This document shows positions 38,894 through 47,427 of a stretch of DNA of 64,000 nt, in pieces; position 1 is the stretch's first letter, and every line of letters begins with the position of its first letter. This stretch comes from Nostocoides_A vanveenii (lineage in GTDB: Bacteria; Actinomycetota; Actinomycetes; Actinomycetales; Dermatophilaceae): positions 124,001 through 188,000 of the forward strand of contig NZ_BAAAPN010000045.1 of assembly GCF_039531165.1 (NCBI RefSeq), written 5' to 3'. Made by a program: the position numbers and the translations under genes. Under the pieces are notes generated by a model, which ran no database searches, had not been told where the DNA came from, and worked only from the letters and a program-made list of their open reading frames with translations.

Positions 38894-39723
38894 CGCCCCC
38901 CACCACCGCCCGGGGCGTCACCGACGTCCTCGCCCGCTGCCGCGCCGAGGGCCGCGCCGCACTCATCGGCTATCTGCCGGTCGGCTTCCCCGACAAGCCG
39001 ACCTCGCTCGAAGCCATGGTGACGCTGGTGGAGAACGGCTGCGACATCGTCGAGGTCGGCGTCCCCTATAGCGACCCGGTCATGGACGGCCCCACTGTGC
39101 AGCGGGCCGCGTCCACCGCGCTCGCCGGCGGCACCCGCGTGGCCGATGTGTTCGACGCGACGGCGGCGGTCCGGCGCGCAGGCGCGCCACCACTGGTGAT
39201 GACCTACTGGAATCTCGTGATCCGCCGTGGCGTCGATCGTTTCGCCGACGACCTCGCGGCAGCCGGGGGAGCGGGCTTGATCACCCCGGATCTGATCCCC
39301 GACGAGGCCGGCGACTGGATCGCCGCCTCCGAGCGCACCGGCCTGGACCGGGTCTTCCTCATCGCCCCGTCCTCGACCCCCGAACGGCTCACCTTCGTCA
39401 CCGACAAGTGCCGTGGCTTCGTGTATGCCGCGTCCACCATGGGCGTCACCGGCGCCCGTAACAGCCTGGGCAGTGCTGCCGAAGAACTGGTCGCACGGGC
39501 TCGTGCAGTCAGTGACATCCCGGTCTGCGTCGGACTCGGTGTCAGCACCCGGGAACAAGCGGCGCAGGTCGGTTCGTTCGCGGATGGGGTGATCGTCGGG
39601 TCGGCCTTGGTCTCGACCATGCTCGACACCGACCGGGCGGCCGGGCTCGACCGGCTTGCGGCGCTCACCCGAGACCTCGCGGCCGGCGTGCGGGAGGGCC
39701 GGGCCGACCGGCAGAGAGCGTAG
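38890..39723 (+). CDS. trpA: tryptophan synthase alpha chain
   Basis: 277 residues. It cleaves indole-3-glycerol phosphate and passes indole to TrpB through the tunnel of the alpha2-beta2 complex. The catalytic Glu lies in CDIVEVGVPYSDPVMDGP (about 55), the catalytic Asp in LITPDLIPDEAGD, and the phosphate site in VCVGLGVSTREQA and DGVIVGSALV. The ATG overlaps the trpB stop. It is the last trp gene; the redox module begins 11 nt later. Confidence 0.96.
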
Positions 39724-39734
39724 GTAAGGACACG

Positions 39735-40247
39735 ATGACGATGGTCGATGACGACGTGCGTTCGGCGCCGACGGGCAGCGCCGGCCGCGAACGCGCACTG
39801 GATTGGGCCGGCACCCTCGCCCGCCTGATTCTCGGCGGGGTGCTGCTCATCGCCGGACTGCTCAAGGTCGGGCACCCGGGCCAGTCCGCCCGCGCCGTGC
39901 AGGCCTACCAACTCCTCCCCTTCGACGTGGCACGGCTCGTCGGCTATGGCCTGCCGCTCGTGGAGATCATCGTCGGCAGCCTGCTCATTCTCGGCCTATT
40001 GACCCGTGGGGCTGCCGTTCTCGGCACCATGCTCATGCTCGCCTTCGTCATCGGCATCTCCTCGGCCTGGGCCCGTGGCCTGGCCATCGACTGCGGGTGC
40101 TTCGGCGGCGGCGGGCAGATCGAGCCGGCCAAGACGGCCTATCCCCTCGAGTTGGCCAGGGATAGCCTGTTCGCCCTGTGCGGCGCCTACCTGAGCTGGC
40201 GACCGCGCAGTTTTCTCAGCCTCGACCGCCGCTGGTACGGCAACTGA
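39735..40247 (+). CDS. MauE/DoxX family redox-associated membrane protein
   Basis: 170 residues with four membrane helices. The pattern FARLILGGVLLIAGLLKVGHP, PLVEIIVGSLLILGLLTRGA and the paired-cysteine motif DCGCFGGGG near residue 117 are those of the MauE branch of DoxX proteins. MauE-like proteins take part in disulfide bond formation or transfer of thiol redox equivalents across the membrane. AAGGA precedes the ATG. It directly precedes two DsbA-like genes, which suggests one redox pathway; this is inference. Confidence 0.85.
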   Translation: MTMVDDDVRSAPTGSAGRERALDWAGTLARLILGGVLLIAGLLKVGHPGQSARAVQAYQLLPFDVARLVGYGLPLVEIIVGSLLILGLLTRGAAVLGTMLMLAFVIGISSAWARGLAIDCGCFGGGGQIEPAKTAYPLELARDSLFALCGAYLSWRPRSFLSLDRRWYGN

Positions 40248-40300
40248 CCGACCCGGCCTCGCTCTTCACGTTCCCATCACGCAGGAAGTCGCAATCACTC

Positions 40301-41065
40301 ATGGCGAAGAATCAGCCCGCCCCTCAGGACGCCGTCAGCGCGCGCCAGGCCAAGATCCAGCAGGCCACCAAAGGCACCCACCGCGGCGGCCCCAACCCGC
40401 TGGTCATCGCGGGGGTGATTGCTCTGGTCGCCATCGTGGCCGTCGTTGGGTTCGTGGTGATCAACAACAAGAACGCCACCAAGGCCGCATCCGAAGGTGG
40501 GTCCGCGCTGCCCAAGGGTGTCAGCGCCATGGGGCAGCCGTTCGTGCGTGGCACGCCCAAAGCCGGCGCGCCCACGCTCGACATCTACGAGGACTTCCAA
40601 TGCCCCGGGTGCGGACAGTTCGAGCGCATCCTCGGTTCGACGGTCAAGGAGATGGCGACCTCGGGCGATGTCCAGGTCCGCTATCACGTGATGACCTTCT
40701 TGGACGACAACTTCCAGGGCAAGAACTCCAGCCGCGCGGCTAACGCCGCATTCTGCGCCGCCGACGACGGCAAGTTCGGCGAAATGCACGACCTGATCTA
40801 TGCCAACCAGCCGACCCAGGAGGGCAAGGGCTGGACCGACGAGCAACTGACGACCTTCGCCGGCCAGGCCGGACTGACCGGGGCCGCCTTGGACGCCTGG
40901 ACGACGTGCTATCAAAAGCAGGATCACAACCAGTACGTCGTCTCGATGCAGGACGCCACCAGCAAGGACGGCGTTACCAGCACCCCCACGGTCCGTCTCA
41001 ACGGCAAGGACCTGACCCTGACCAATATGGACGCCGCCGCCTTCAAGAAGGCCGTGCTGGGCTGA
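40301..41065 (+). CDS. membrane-anchored DsbA-like thioredoxin-fold protein (CPGC)
   Basis: 254 residues. A basic cytoplasmic N-terminus (about 1-32) and one membrane helix (LVIAGVIALVAIVAVVGFVV) are followed by a DsbA-like domain with active site CPGC near residue 101 (YEDFQCPGCGQFERIL) and cis-Pro segment TSTPTVRLNG. It probably oxidises exported proteins outside the membrane. The ATG at 40301 has a weak AGGAAG well upstream. A paralogue follows 33 nt later. The partner oxidase is not identified here. Confidence 0.88.
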   Translation: MAKNQPAPQDAVSARQAKIQQATKGTHRGGPNPLVIAGVIALVAIVAVVGFVVINNKNATKAASEGGSALPKGVSAMGQPFVRGTPKAGAPTLDIYEDFQCPGCGQFERILGSTVKEMATSGDVQVRYHVMTFLDDNFQGKNSSRAANAAFCAADDGKFGEMHDLIYANQPTQEGKGWTDEQLTTFAGQAGLTGAALDAWTTCYQKQDHNQYVVSMQDATSKDGVTSTPTVRLNGKDLTLTNMDAAAFKKAVLG

Positions 41066-41098
41066 GCCCGGCTCCGACACGACAAGGACGTAGAGCAG

Positions 41099-41875
41099 AT
41101 GGCCAAGCGCCCCAACGCGCCCAAAGATGTGACCACGCGTGCCGCGAAGGCGAGTGCTGCGCAGAAGGCGGCCACGAAGTCCGGTCCGAGCGCGGTGACC
41201 ATCGGCGGCGTCATCGCGATCCTGACGATCATCGCGGTCGTCGCCTGGGTGATCATCGCCAACCAGAAGGCGACCAGTGACGCTCGAGCCGGGGGCACCG
41301 CCATACCGGCCGGGGCGTCGGTCGATTCCGGCTATCGCGCGTTCGCCGATGTCACGCCCGCGGCCGGGGCCCCAGTCGTGGACCTCTTCGAGGACTTCCA
41401 GTGCCCGGTCTGCGGGCAACTCGAGGCCGCGGTCGGCAAGACCTTCGAGTCGCTCGCCCAGAGCGGCAAGATCACCCTGAACTACCACGTGCTCAACTTC
41501 CTCGACGAGAAGTTCGGCGTGAAGTACTCCGTCCCGGTGGCCAACGGGGCCTTCTGCGCCGCTGACCAGGGCAAGTTCCAGGCCTTCCACGACGCCGCCT
41601 ACGCGGGTCAGACCGAAGAAGCCAAGAGCATCCCGACCGAGACTCTGGACAACTTCGCCACGATGGCCAGCCTGACCGGCGAGGCCCTGCGCACCTGGCA
41701 GACCTGTGTCAAGGCCGAGAAGTACTCCTACTACGTCGGCAAGGTGACCGACGCCGCCGTGCAGGCCAAGGTCAGCGGCACACCCACGGTCAAGATCAAC
41801 GGCACCGAGGTATCGCTGAAGGATGTCGCCACGCCGGACGGCCTGACCAAGGCAGTCGAGGCGGCTACCAAGTAG
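41099..41875 (+). CDS. membrane-anchored DsbA-like thioredoxin-fold protein (CPVC)
   Basis: 258 residues, a paralogue of the preceding gene with the same layout: basic N-terminus, one membrane helix (TIGGVIAILTIIAVVAWVII) and a DsbA-like domain. The active site is CPVC (FEDFQCPVCGQLEAAV, about 102-105) and the cis-Pro region is SGTPTVKING. The two copies may differ in redox potential because the dipeptide between the cysteines differs (PG versus PV). The arrangement suggests tandem duplication followed by divergence. Confidence 0.88.
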   Translation: MAKRPNAPKDVTTRAAKASAAQKAATKSGPSAVTIGGVIAILTIIAVVAWVIIANQKATSDARAGGTAIPAGASVDSGYRAFADVTPAAGAPVVDLFEDFQCPVCGQLEAAVGKTFESLAQSGKITLNYHVLNFLDEKFGVKYSVPVANGAFCAADQGKFQAFHDAAYAGQTEEAKSIPTETLDNFATMASLTGEALRTWQTCVKAEKYSYYVGKVTDAAVQAKVSGTPTVKINGTEVSLKDVATPDGLTKAVEAATK

Positions 41876-41884
41876 CCGGGCACG

Positions 41885-41890
41885 TATCGT
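41885..41890 (+). promoter_or_regulatory. -10 box for leaderless lgt
   Basis: TATCGT followed by 6 nt and the GTG of lgt. Confidence 0.45.
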
Positions 41891-41896
41891 GACCTC

Positions 41897-42772
41897 GTGC
41901 TGACCTACATTCCGAGCCCCACGGTCGGTGCCCTGCACCTCGGCCCGCTGGCGATCCGCTGCTACGCCTTGTGCATCCTCGCGGGCATCGTGGTCGCCGT
42001 CTGGCTGACGCAGCGGCGGCTCGAGGCCAAAGGCGGGCCCGAGGGCGCGGCCCTGGACATCGCGACCTGGGCGGTGCCCTTCGGCATCGTCGGCGGCCGG
42101 CTCTACCACGTCATCACCAGCCCGCAGGCCTACTTCGGCAAGGACGGGCACCCGATCGACGCCCTGAAGATCTGGCACGGCGGTCTCGGCATCTGGGGGG
42201 CCATCGCGCTCGGCGCCGTCGGCGCCTGGATCGGCTGCCGGCGAGCGGGCGTGCGACTGGCCGTTTTGGCCGATGCCGCGGCTCCCGGCGTCGCCCTGGC
42301 CGAAGCCCTCGGCCGGTGGGGCAATTGGTTCAACAACGAGGTCTACGGCTCGGCCACCGACCTGCCGTGGGGCCTGCAGATCCACGAGTGGGACACCCTC
42401 GCCGGCCGAGCGGTCACCGACGCCAAAGGCAATGCGATCGTGCTCGGCACCTTCCACCCGACCTTTCTCTATGAGTCGATCTGGTGCGTATTGCTGGCCA
42501 TCGCCCTGCTCTGGCTCGACCGGCGCCGGCAGTTCGCGCCGGGCCAGCTCTTCGGGCTGCTTCTCATGGGCTACACGATCGAGCGGCTCATCGTGGAGAA
42601 GATGCGCACCGACCCGGCGAACGTCATCCTCGGCCAGCGGCTCAATGTCTGGACCTCGATCCTCGTCTTCCTCCTCGGTCTCGCGCTCTACCTAGCCGCG
42701 GCCCGGCGGGCACGATCCGGCAACACTGAGGCGGCGATCTCACATAATGAGAAATCGGCGACCACATCGTAG
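41897..42772 (+). CDS. lgt: prolipoprotein diacylglyceryl transferase
   Basis: 291 residues with about seven membrane helices. It attaches diacylglycerol to the lipobox Cys of prolipoproteins, such as the serpin at 18.8 kb. The signature EALGRWGNWFNNEVYG (about 136-150) and the active-site region GGRLYHVITSP with the essential His are present. The GTG start is preceded by a leaderless-type box. The last 35 nt carry an inverted repeat (TCTCA-CATAA-TGAGA, 42738-42752) that may act on the downstream gltB promoter. Confidence 0.94.
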   Translation: MLTYIPSPTVGALHLGPLAIRCYALCILAGIVVAVWLTQRRLEAKGGPEGAALDIATWAVPFGIVGGRLYHVITSPQAYFGKDGHPIDALKIWHGGLGIWGAIALGAVGAWIGCRRAGVRLAVLADAAAPGVALAEALGRWGNWFNNEVYGSATDLPWGLQIHEWDTLAGRAVTDAKGNAIVLGTFHPTFLYESIWCVLLAIALLWLDRRRQFAPGQLFGLLLMGYTIERLIVEKMRTDPANVILGQRLNVWTSILVFLLGLALYLAAARRARSGNTEAAISHNEKSATTS

Positions 42773-42784
42773 GACGGCGCCTGC

Positions 42785-42790
42785 TATTCT
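42785..42790 (+). promoter_or_regulatory. -10 box for gltBD
   Basis: TATTCT with an upstream TGC (extended -10) about 93 nt before the gltB ATG. The inverted repeat TCTCA-N5-TGAGA at 42738-42752 lies where an activator or repressor could bind. Confidence 0.4.
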
Positions 42791-42822
42791 CGGCCCCAGC
42801 GTGGCCAGAGCCGTCCACCCGG

Positions 42823-42846
42823 CCGCCGGGTCGCGGGACCCGGCGG
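42823..42846 (+). terminator. perfect 10-bp hairpin in the gltB leader
   Basis: CCGCCGGGTC (42823-42832) pairs perfectly with GACCCGGCGG (42837-42846) around a GCGG loop. It lies downstream of the proposed gltB -10 box, so it may act as an attenuator or mRNA stabiliser as well as an lgt terminator. Confidence 0.5.
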
Positions 42847-42882
42847 CACCCATACGATTCACGGATAGGACGGTGACGGTCG

Positions 42883-45800
42883 ATGACGTCCGCCCTTTTC
42901 AGCACCCAGCCCGAGAACACCGGGCTCTACCGGCGCGAGTTCGAGCACGACGCTTGTGGCGTGGCCATGGTCGCCACGCTGCGCGGCCACGCGGGACACG
43001 ACATCGTCGAGGCCGGCTTGACGGCGTTGACCAATCTCGATCACCGCGGCGCCACCGGCGCCGATCCGCTGGTCGGTGACGGGGCGGGCATCCTGACCCA
43101 GGTCCCGGATGCCTTCCTCCGCGCGGTCACCGGCTTCGTGCTGCCGCCCGCCGGGTCGTATGCCGTCGGGTCGGCCTTCCTGCCCGCCGACGCCGATGCG
43201 CGCGCCACGACGGTCGCCCGCATCGAGGACCTCGCCGAGGAGGAGGGCCTGGAGGTCATCGGCTGGCGCGATGTCCCTGTCGTCCCCGAGCTCGTCGGGC
43301 AATCGGCGCGCGACTGTATGCCGCATTTCGCCCAGCTCTTCGTCACCGCCTCCGACGGCGCCGTCCGGGGCATCCACCTCGACCGCCGGGCCTACTGCCT
43401 GCGCAAGCGCGCCGAGCGCGAGCTCGACGTCTATTTCGCCTCGCTGTCCGCGCGTACCGTGGTCTACAAGGGGATGCTCACCACCGGCCAGCTCGAACCC
43501 TTCTTCCCCGACCTGTCCGACGACCGCTTCGTCAGCGAACTCGCGCTGGTCCACTCGCGCTTCTCCACCAACACCTTCCCGAGCTGGCCGCTCAGTCACC
43601 CCTACCGGTTGATCGCCCACAACGGCGAGATCAACACTGTCAAGGGCAACCGCAACTGGATGGCGGCGCGCGAGTCGCTGCTCGCCTCCGACCTGATCCC
43701 CGGCGACCTGAGCCGCCTCTCGCCGATCTGCCCACCCGATGGCTCGGACTCGGCGTCCTTCGATGAAGTCCTCGAGTTGCTCCACCTCGGCGGCCGCCCG
43801 CTGCCCCATGCGGTGCTGATGATGATCCCGGAGGCCTGGGAGAACCACGAGGAGATGGACCCGGATCGCCGGGCCTTCTACGAGTTCCACTCGCTGACCA
43901 TGGAGCCCTGGGACGGCCCGGCCTGCGTGACCTTCACCGACGGCACGCTCATCGGGGCGGTCCTGGACCGCAACGGCCTGCGCCCCGGCCGCTTCTGGGT
44001 CACGGACGAGGGCCTGGTCGTCCTCGCCTCCGAGGCCGGCGTCCTCGACATCGCCCCCGAGAAGATCCTGCGCAAGGGCCGCCTCCAGCCGGGACGGATG
44101 TTCCTCGTCGACACCGCGCAGGGGCGGATCATCGAGGACGAGGAGATCAAGTCCCAGCTCGCCACCCAGTTGCCGTATGCCGATTGGCTGCACGCCGGGC
44201 TGCTGCACCTGAGCGATCTGCCCGAACGCGAGCACATCGTGCACACGGCCAAGTCGGTCGCGCGGCGTCAGCAGACCTTCGGCTACACCCAGGAGGAGCT
44301 GCGGATCATCCTGGCCCCGATGGCACGCAGCGGCTACGAGGCGCTCGGCTCGATGGGCACCGACACTCCGATCGCGGTCCTATCCAGCAAGCCACGGCTA
44401 CTTTTCGACTACTTCACCCAGCAGTTCGCCCAGGTCACCAACCCGCCGCTGGACGCCATCCGCGAGGAACTGGTCACCTCGCTGGGCACCTCGGTCGGGC
44501 CGGAGGGCAACCTGCTCACCGCAACTCCGGCGCACGCCCGCCAGTTGGTCCTGGACTTCCCGGTGATCGACAATGACGAGCTCGCCAAGATCGTGCGTAT
44601 CAACGCCGACGGCAACCTGCCCGGTTATGCGACCGCCGTCATCAAGGGCCTGTATGACGTGACCGGCGGCGCCGCGGCCCTCCAGGCGCGCCTGACCGAG
44701 ATCTTCGCTGAGGTCTCCGCGGCCATCGAACTCGGTGCCCGGTTCGTCGTCTTGTCCGACCGCGACAGCAACCGCGATCTGGCGCCTATTCCGTCGCTGC
44801 TCTTGTGCTCCGCCGTTCATCACCACCTGATCCGGGAGAAGACTCGCACCCAGGTCGGCCTGATCATCGAGGCCGGGGATGTGCGCGAGGTCCACCACGT
44901 CGCCCTGCTCGTCGGCTATGGCGCGGCGGCCGTCAACCCCTATCTGGCCATGGAGACCGTCGAGGACCTGGTCCGCTCCGGCGTGCTGACGGGCGTCACG
45001 GGGGAGCAGTCCGTCAAGAACCTCATCAAGGCGCTCGGCAAGGGCGTGCTGAAGGTGATGTCCAAGATGGGCATCAGCACCGTCGCCTCCTATCGCGGCG
45101 CCCAGGTCTTCGAGGCGATCGGCCTGTCGCAGGAGCTGGTCGACACCTACTTCACCGGCACCGTCTCCCAGCTCGGTGGCGTCGGCCTGGACGCCATCGC
45201 CGCCGAGAGCGCGGCGCGGCACGCCGCGGCCTACCCGCCCGAAGGTGTGCGCCTGCCGCACCGCGTCCTGGAGGTCGGCGGCGAATACCAATGGCGCCGC
45301 GAGGGCGAGCCGCACCTCTTCGACCCTGAGACGGTCTTCAAGCTCCAGCACGCCACGCGACAGCGGCGCTACGACATCTTCAAGCAGTACACCGCACGCA
45401 TCGACGACCAGTCCGAGCGACTGATGACCTTGCGCGGCCTGTTCTCCCTCGGCGGCGACCAGTCACGACCGGCTGTCCCGATCGATGAGGTCGAGGCCGC
45501 CAGCGAGATCGTCAAGCGATTCAACACCGGCGCGATGAGCTACGGCTCGATCAGCCTCGAGGCGCACCAGACCCTCGCCATCGCGATGAACCGCCTCGGC
45601 GGCCGCTCCAACACCGGTGAGGGCGGCGAAGATCTCGACCGGCTACTCGACCCCGAGCGCCGCTCGGCGATCAAGCAGGTCGCGTCGGGACGGTTCGGTG
45701 TCACATCGGCCTATCTGACCCACGCCGACGACATCCAGATCAAGATGGCCCAGGGCGCAAAGCCCGGCGAAGGTGGCCAGTTGCCCGGCCACAAGGTCTA

Positions 45801-47427
45801 CCCCTGGGTGGCCAAGACCCGGCACTCCACCCCGGGCGTCGGCCTGATCAGCCCGCCGCCACACCACGACATCTACTCCATCGAGGATCTCGCCCAGCTG
45901 ATCCACGACCTCAAGAACGCCAATCCCAAGGCGCGCATCCACGTCAAACTGGTCGCCGAAGTCGGCGTCGGCACGGTTGCGGCCGGGGTGTCGAAGGCGC
46001 ACTCGGATGTCGTGCTCATCTCCGGCCATGACGGCGGGACCGGCGCCTCGCCGTTGACCTCACTCAAGCACGCGGGTGGACCCTGGGAACTCGGCTTGGC
46101 TGAGACCCAACAGACCCTGGTGCTCAACGGGCTGCGCGACCGGATCGTCGTGCAGGTCGACGGCCAACTCAAGACCGGACGCGATGTCGTCATCGCGGCC
46201 CTGCTGGGAGCCGAGGAGTTCGGCTTCGCGACGGCCCCGTTGGTCGTCAGCGGCTGCGTGATGATGCGCGTGTGTCACCTCGACACCTGCCCGGTCGGCA
46301 TCGCGACGCAGAATCCCGAGTTGCGCGCCCGGTTCTCCGGCAAGCCGGAGTTCGTCGAGACCTTCTTCGAATACATCGCCGAAGAGGTCCGCGAGCACCT
46401 CGCCGCCCTCGGGTTCCGCTCGATCGCCGAAGCCATCGGCCACATCGAGGCCATCGACACTAGCGCAGCCGTCGCGCACTGGAAGGCCAGCGGACTCGAC
46501 CTCGCCCCGATCCTCACCGACGCTCCACCGGCCGACGGTGGAACGCGTTATCAGAGCATCAGCCAGGATCACGGCCTGGAGAAGGCCCTCGATCACCAGT
46601 TGATCGCCTTGGCACGCCCCGCGCTCGATGACGGGGAAACGGCATACGGCGAACTGGCCGTGCGCAATGTCAACCGGACCGTGGGCACGATGCTCGGCCA
46701 CGAGGTGACGACCCGGAATGTCGGCGGGCTGCCGGACGGCAGCATCGATCTGACACTGACCGGGTCAGCAGGGCAGTCGTTCGGTGCCTTCTTGCCGGCC
46801 GGGGTGACCCTTCGGCTGATCGGCGACGCCAACGACTATGTCGGCAAGGGCCTCTCCGGCGGACGGGTCATCGTGCGCCCGCACCCGGGTTCCGTTTTCG
46901 TTGCCGAGGAGAATGTGATCGCTGGCAATGTCATCGGTTACGGCGCGACCCTTGGGCAGATCTTCTTGCGCGGGACCGTCGGCGAGCGCTTCTGCGTCCG
47001 CAACTCCGGCGCCACCGCCGTGGTCGAAGGGGTCGGCGATCACGGGTGCGAGTACATGACCGGTGGCACAGTGCTCATCCTCGGGCGGATCGGGCGCAAC
47101 TTCGCGGCCGGTATGAGCGGCGGGTATGCCTATGTGCTCGACTTGCCCACCCACCGGGTCAACCGGGAGATGGTCGATATCCTGCCCCTGTCCGACTCGC
47201 ATGCCGAGGTCGTGGAGAGTTTGCTGGGCCAGCACCTCGAGGCCACCGGCTCTCGGGTCGCTGCCGACCTGCTCGGCGATTGGGCCAGTGCACGAGAACG
47301 CTTCTCGCTGGTCCTGCCGCGCGACTACGAACGCGTAATGACGGTCCGCGCAGCCGCGCAGGCCGAAGGCCTCGACCCGGAGGGCGAGGTCGTCTGGGAC
47401 CGAATCATGGAGGCCTCCCGTGGCTGA
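42883..47427 (+). CDS. gltB: glutamate synthase (NADPH) large subunit
   Basis: 1514 residues, full length. It transfers the amide of glutamine to 2-oxoglutarate. The amidotransferase nucleophile is Cys25 (FEHDACGVAM), so a 24-residue propeptide is removed. The central and FMN domains (GTGASPLTSLKHAGGPWELG) are followed by the 3Fe-4S cysteines C1125, C1131 and C1136 (CVMMRVCHLDTC) and the C-terminal beta-helix domain with GGRVIVRP and GATAVVEG. The stop overlaps the gltD start by 8 nt. Confidence 0.97.
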   Translation: MTSALFSTQPENTGLYRREFEHDACGVAMVATLRGHAGHDIVEAGLTALTNLDHRGATGADPLVGDGAGILTQVPDAFLRAVTGFVLPPAGSYAVGSAFLPADADARATTVARIEDLAEEEGLEVIGWRDVPVVPELVGQSARDCMPHFAQLFVTASDGAVRGIHLDRRAYCLRKRAERELDVYFASLSARTVVYKGMLTTGQLEPFFPDLSDDRFVSELALVHSRFSTNTFPSWPLSHPYRLIAHNGEINTVKGNRNWMAARESLLASDLIPGDLSRLSPICPPDGSDSASFDEVLELLHLGGRPLPHAVLMMIPEAWENHEEMDPDRRAFYEFHSLTMEPWDGPACVTFTDGTLIGAVLDRNGLRPGRFWVTDEGLVVLASEAGVLDIAPEKILRKGRLQPGRMFLVDTAQGRIIEDEEIKSQLATQLPYADWLHAGLLHLSDLPEREHIVHTAKSVARRQQTFGYTQEELRIILAPMARSGYEALGSMGTDTPIAVLSSKPRLLFDYFTQQFAQVTNPPLDAIREELVTSLGTSVGPEGNLLTATPAHARQLVLDFPVIDNDELAKIVRINADGNLPGYATAVIKGLYDVTGGAAALQARLTEIFAEVSAAIELGARFVVLSDRDSNRDLAPIPSLLLCSAVHHHLIREKTRTQVGLIIEAGDVREVHHVALLVGYGAAAVNPYLAMETVEDLVRSGVLTGVTGEQSVKNLIKALGKGVLKVMSKMGISTVASYRGAQVFEAIGLSQELVDTYFTGTVSQLGGVGLDAIAAESAARHAAAYPPEGVRLPHRVLEVGGEYQWRREGEPHLFDPETVFKLQHATRQRRYDIFKQYTARIDDQSERLMTLRGLFSLGGDQSRPAVPIDEVEAASEIVKRFNTGAMSYGSISLEAHQTLAIAMNRLGGRSNTGEGGEDLDRLLDPERRSAIKQVASGRFGVTSAYLTHADDIQIKMAQGAKPGEGGQLPGHKVYPWVAKTRHSTPGVGLISPPPHHDIYSIEDLAQLIHDLKNANPKARIHVKLVAEVGVGTVAAGVSKAHSDVVLISGHDGGTGASPLTSLKHAGGPWELGLAETQQTLVLNGLRDRIVVQVDGQLKTGRDVVIAALLGAEEFGFATAPLVVSGCVMMRVCHLDTCPVGIATQNPELRARFSGKPEFVETFFEYIAEEVREHLAALGFRSIAEAIGHIEAIDTSAAVAHWKASGLDLAPILTDAPPADGGTRYQSISQDHGLEKALDHQLIALARPALDDGETAYGELAVRNVNRTVGTMLGHEVTTRNVGGLPDGSIDLTLTGSAGQSFGAFLPAGVTLRLIGDANDYVGKGLSGGRVIVRPHPGSVFVAEENVIAGNVIGYGATLGQIFLRGTVGERFCVRNSGATAVVEGVGDHGCEYMTGGTVLILGRIGRNFAAGMSGGYAYVLDLPTHRVNREMVDILPLSDSHAEVVESLLGQHLEATGSRVAADLLGDWASARERFSLVLPRDYERVMTVRAAAQAEGLDPEGEVVWDRIMEASRG

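Noticed and set aside
40295..42457. 720-codon minus-strand frame opposite the DsbA-like genes and lgt
   Set aside because: It has no recognisable domain and spans three well-supported genes on the other strand; it is a GC-codon shadow.
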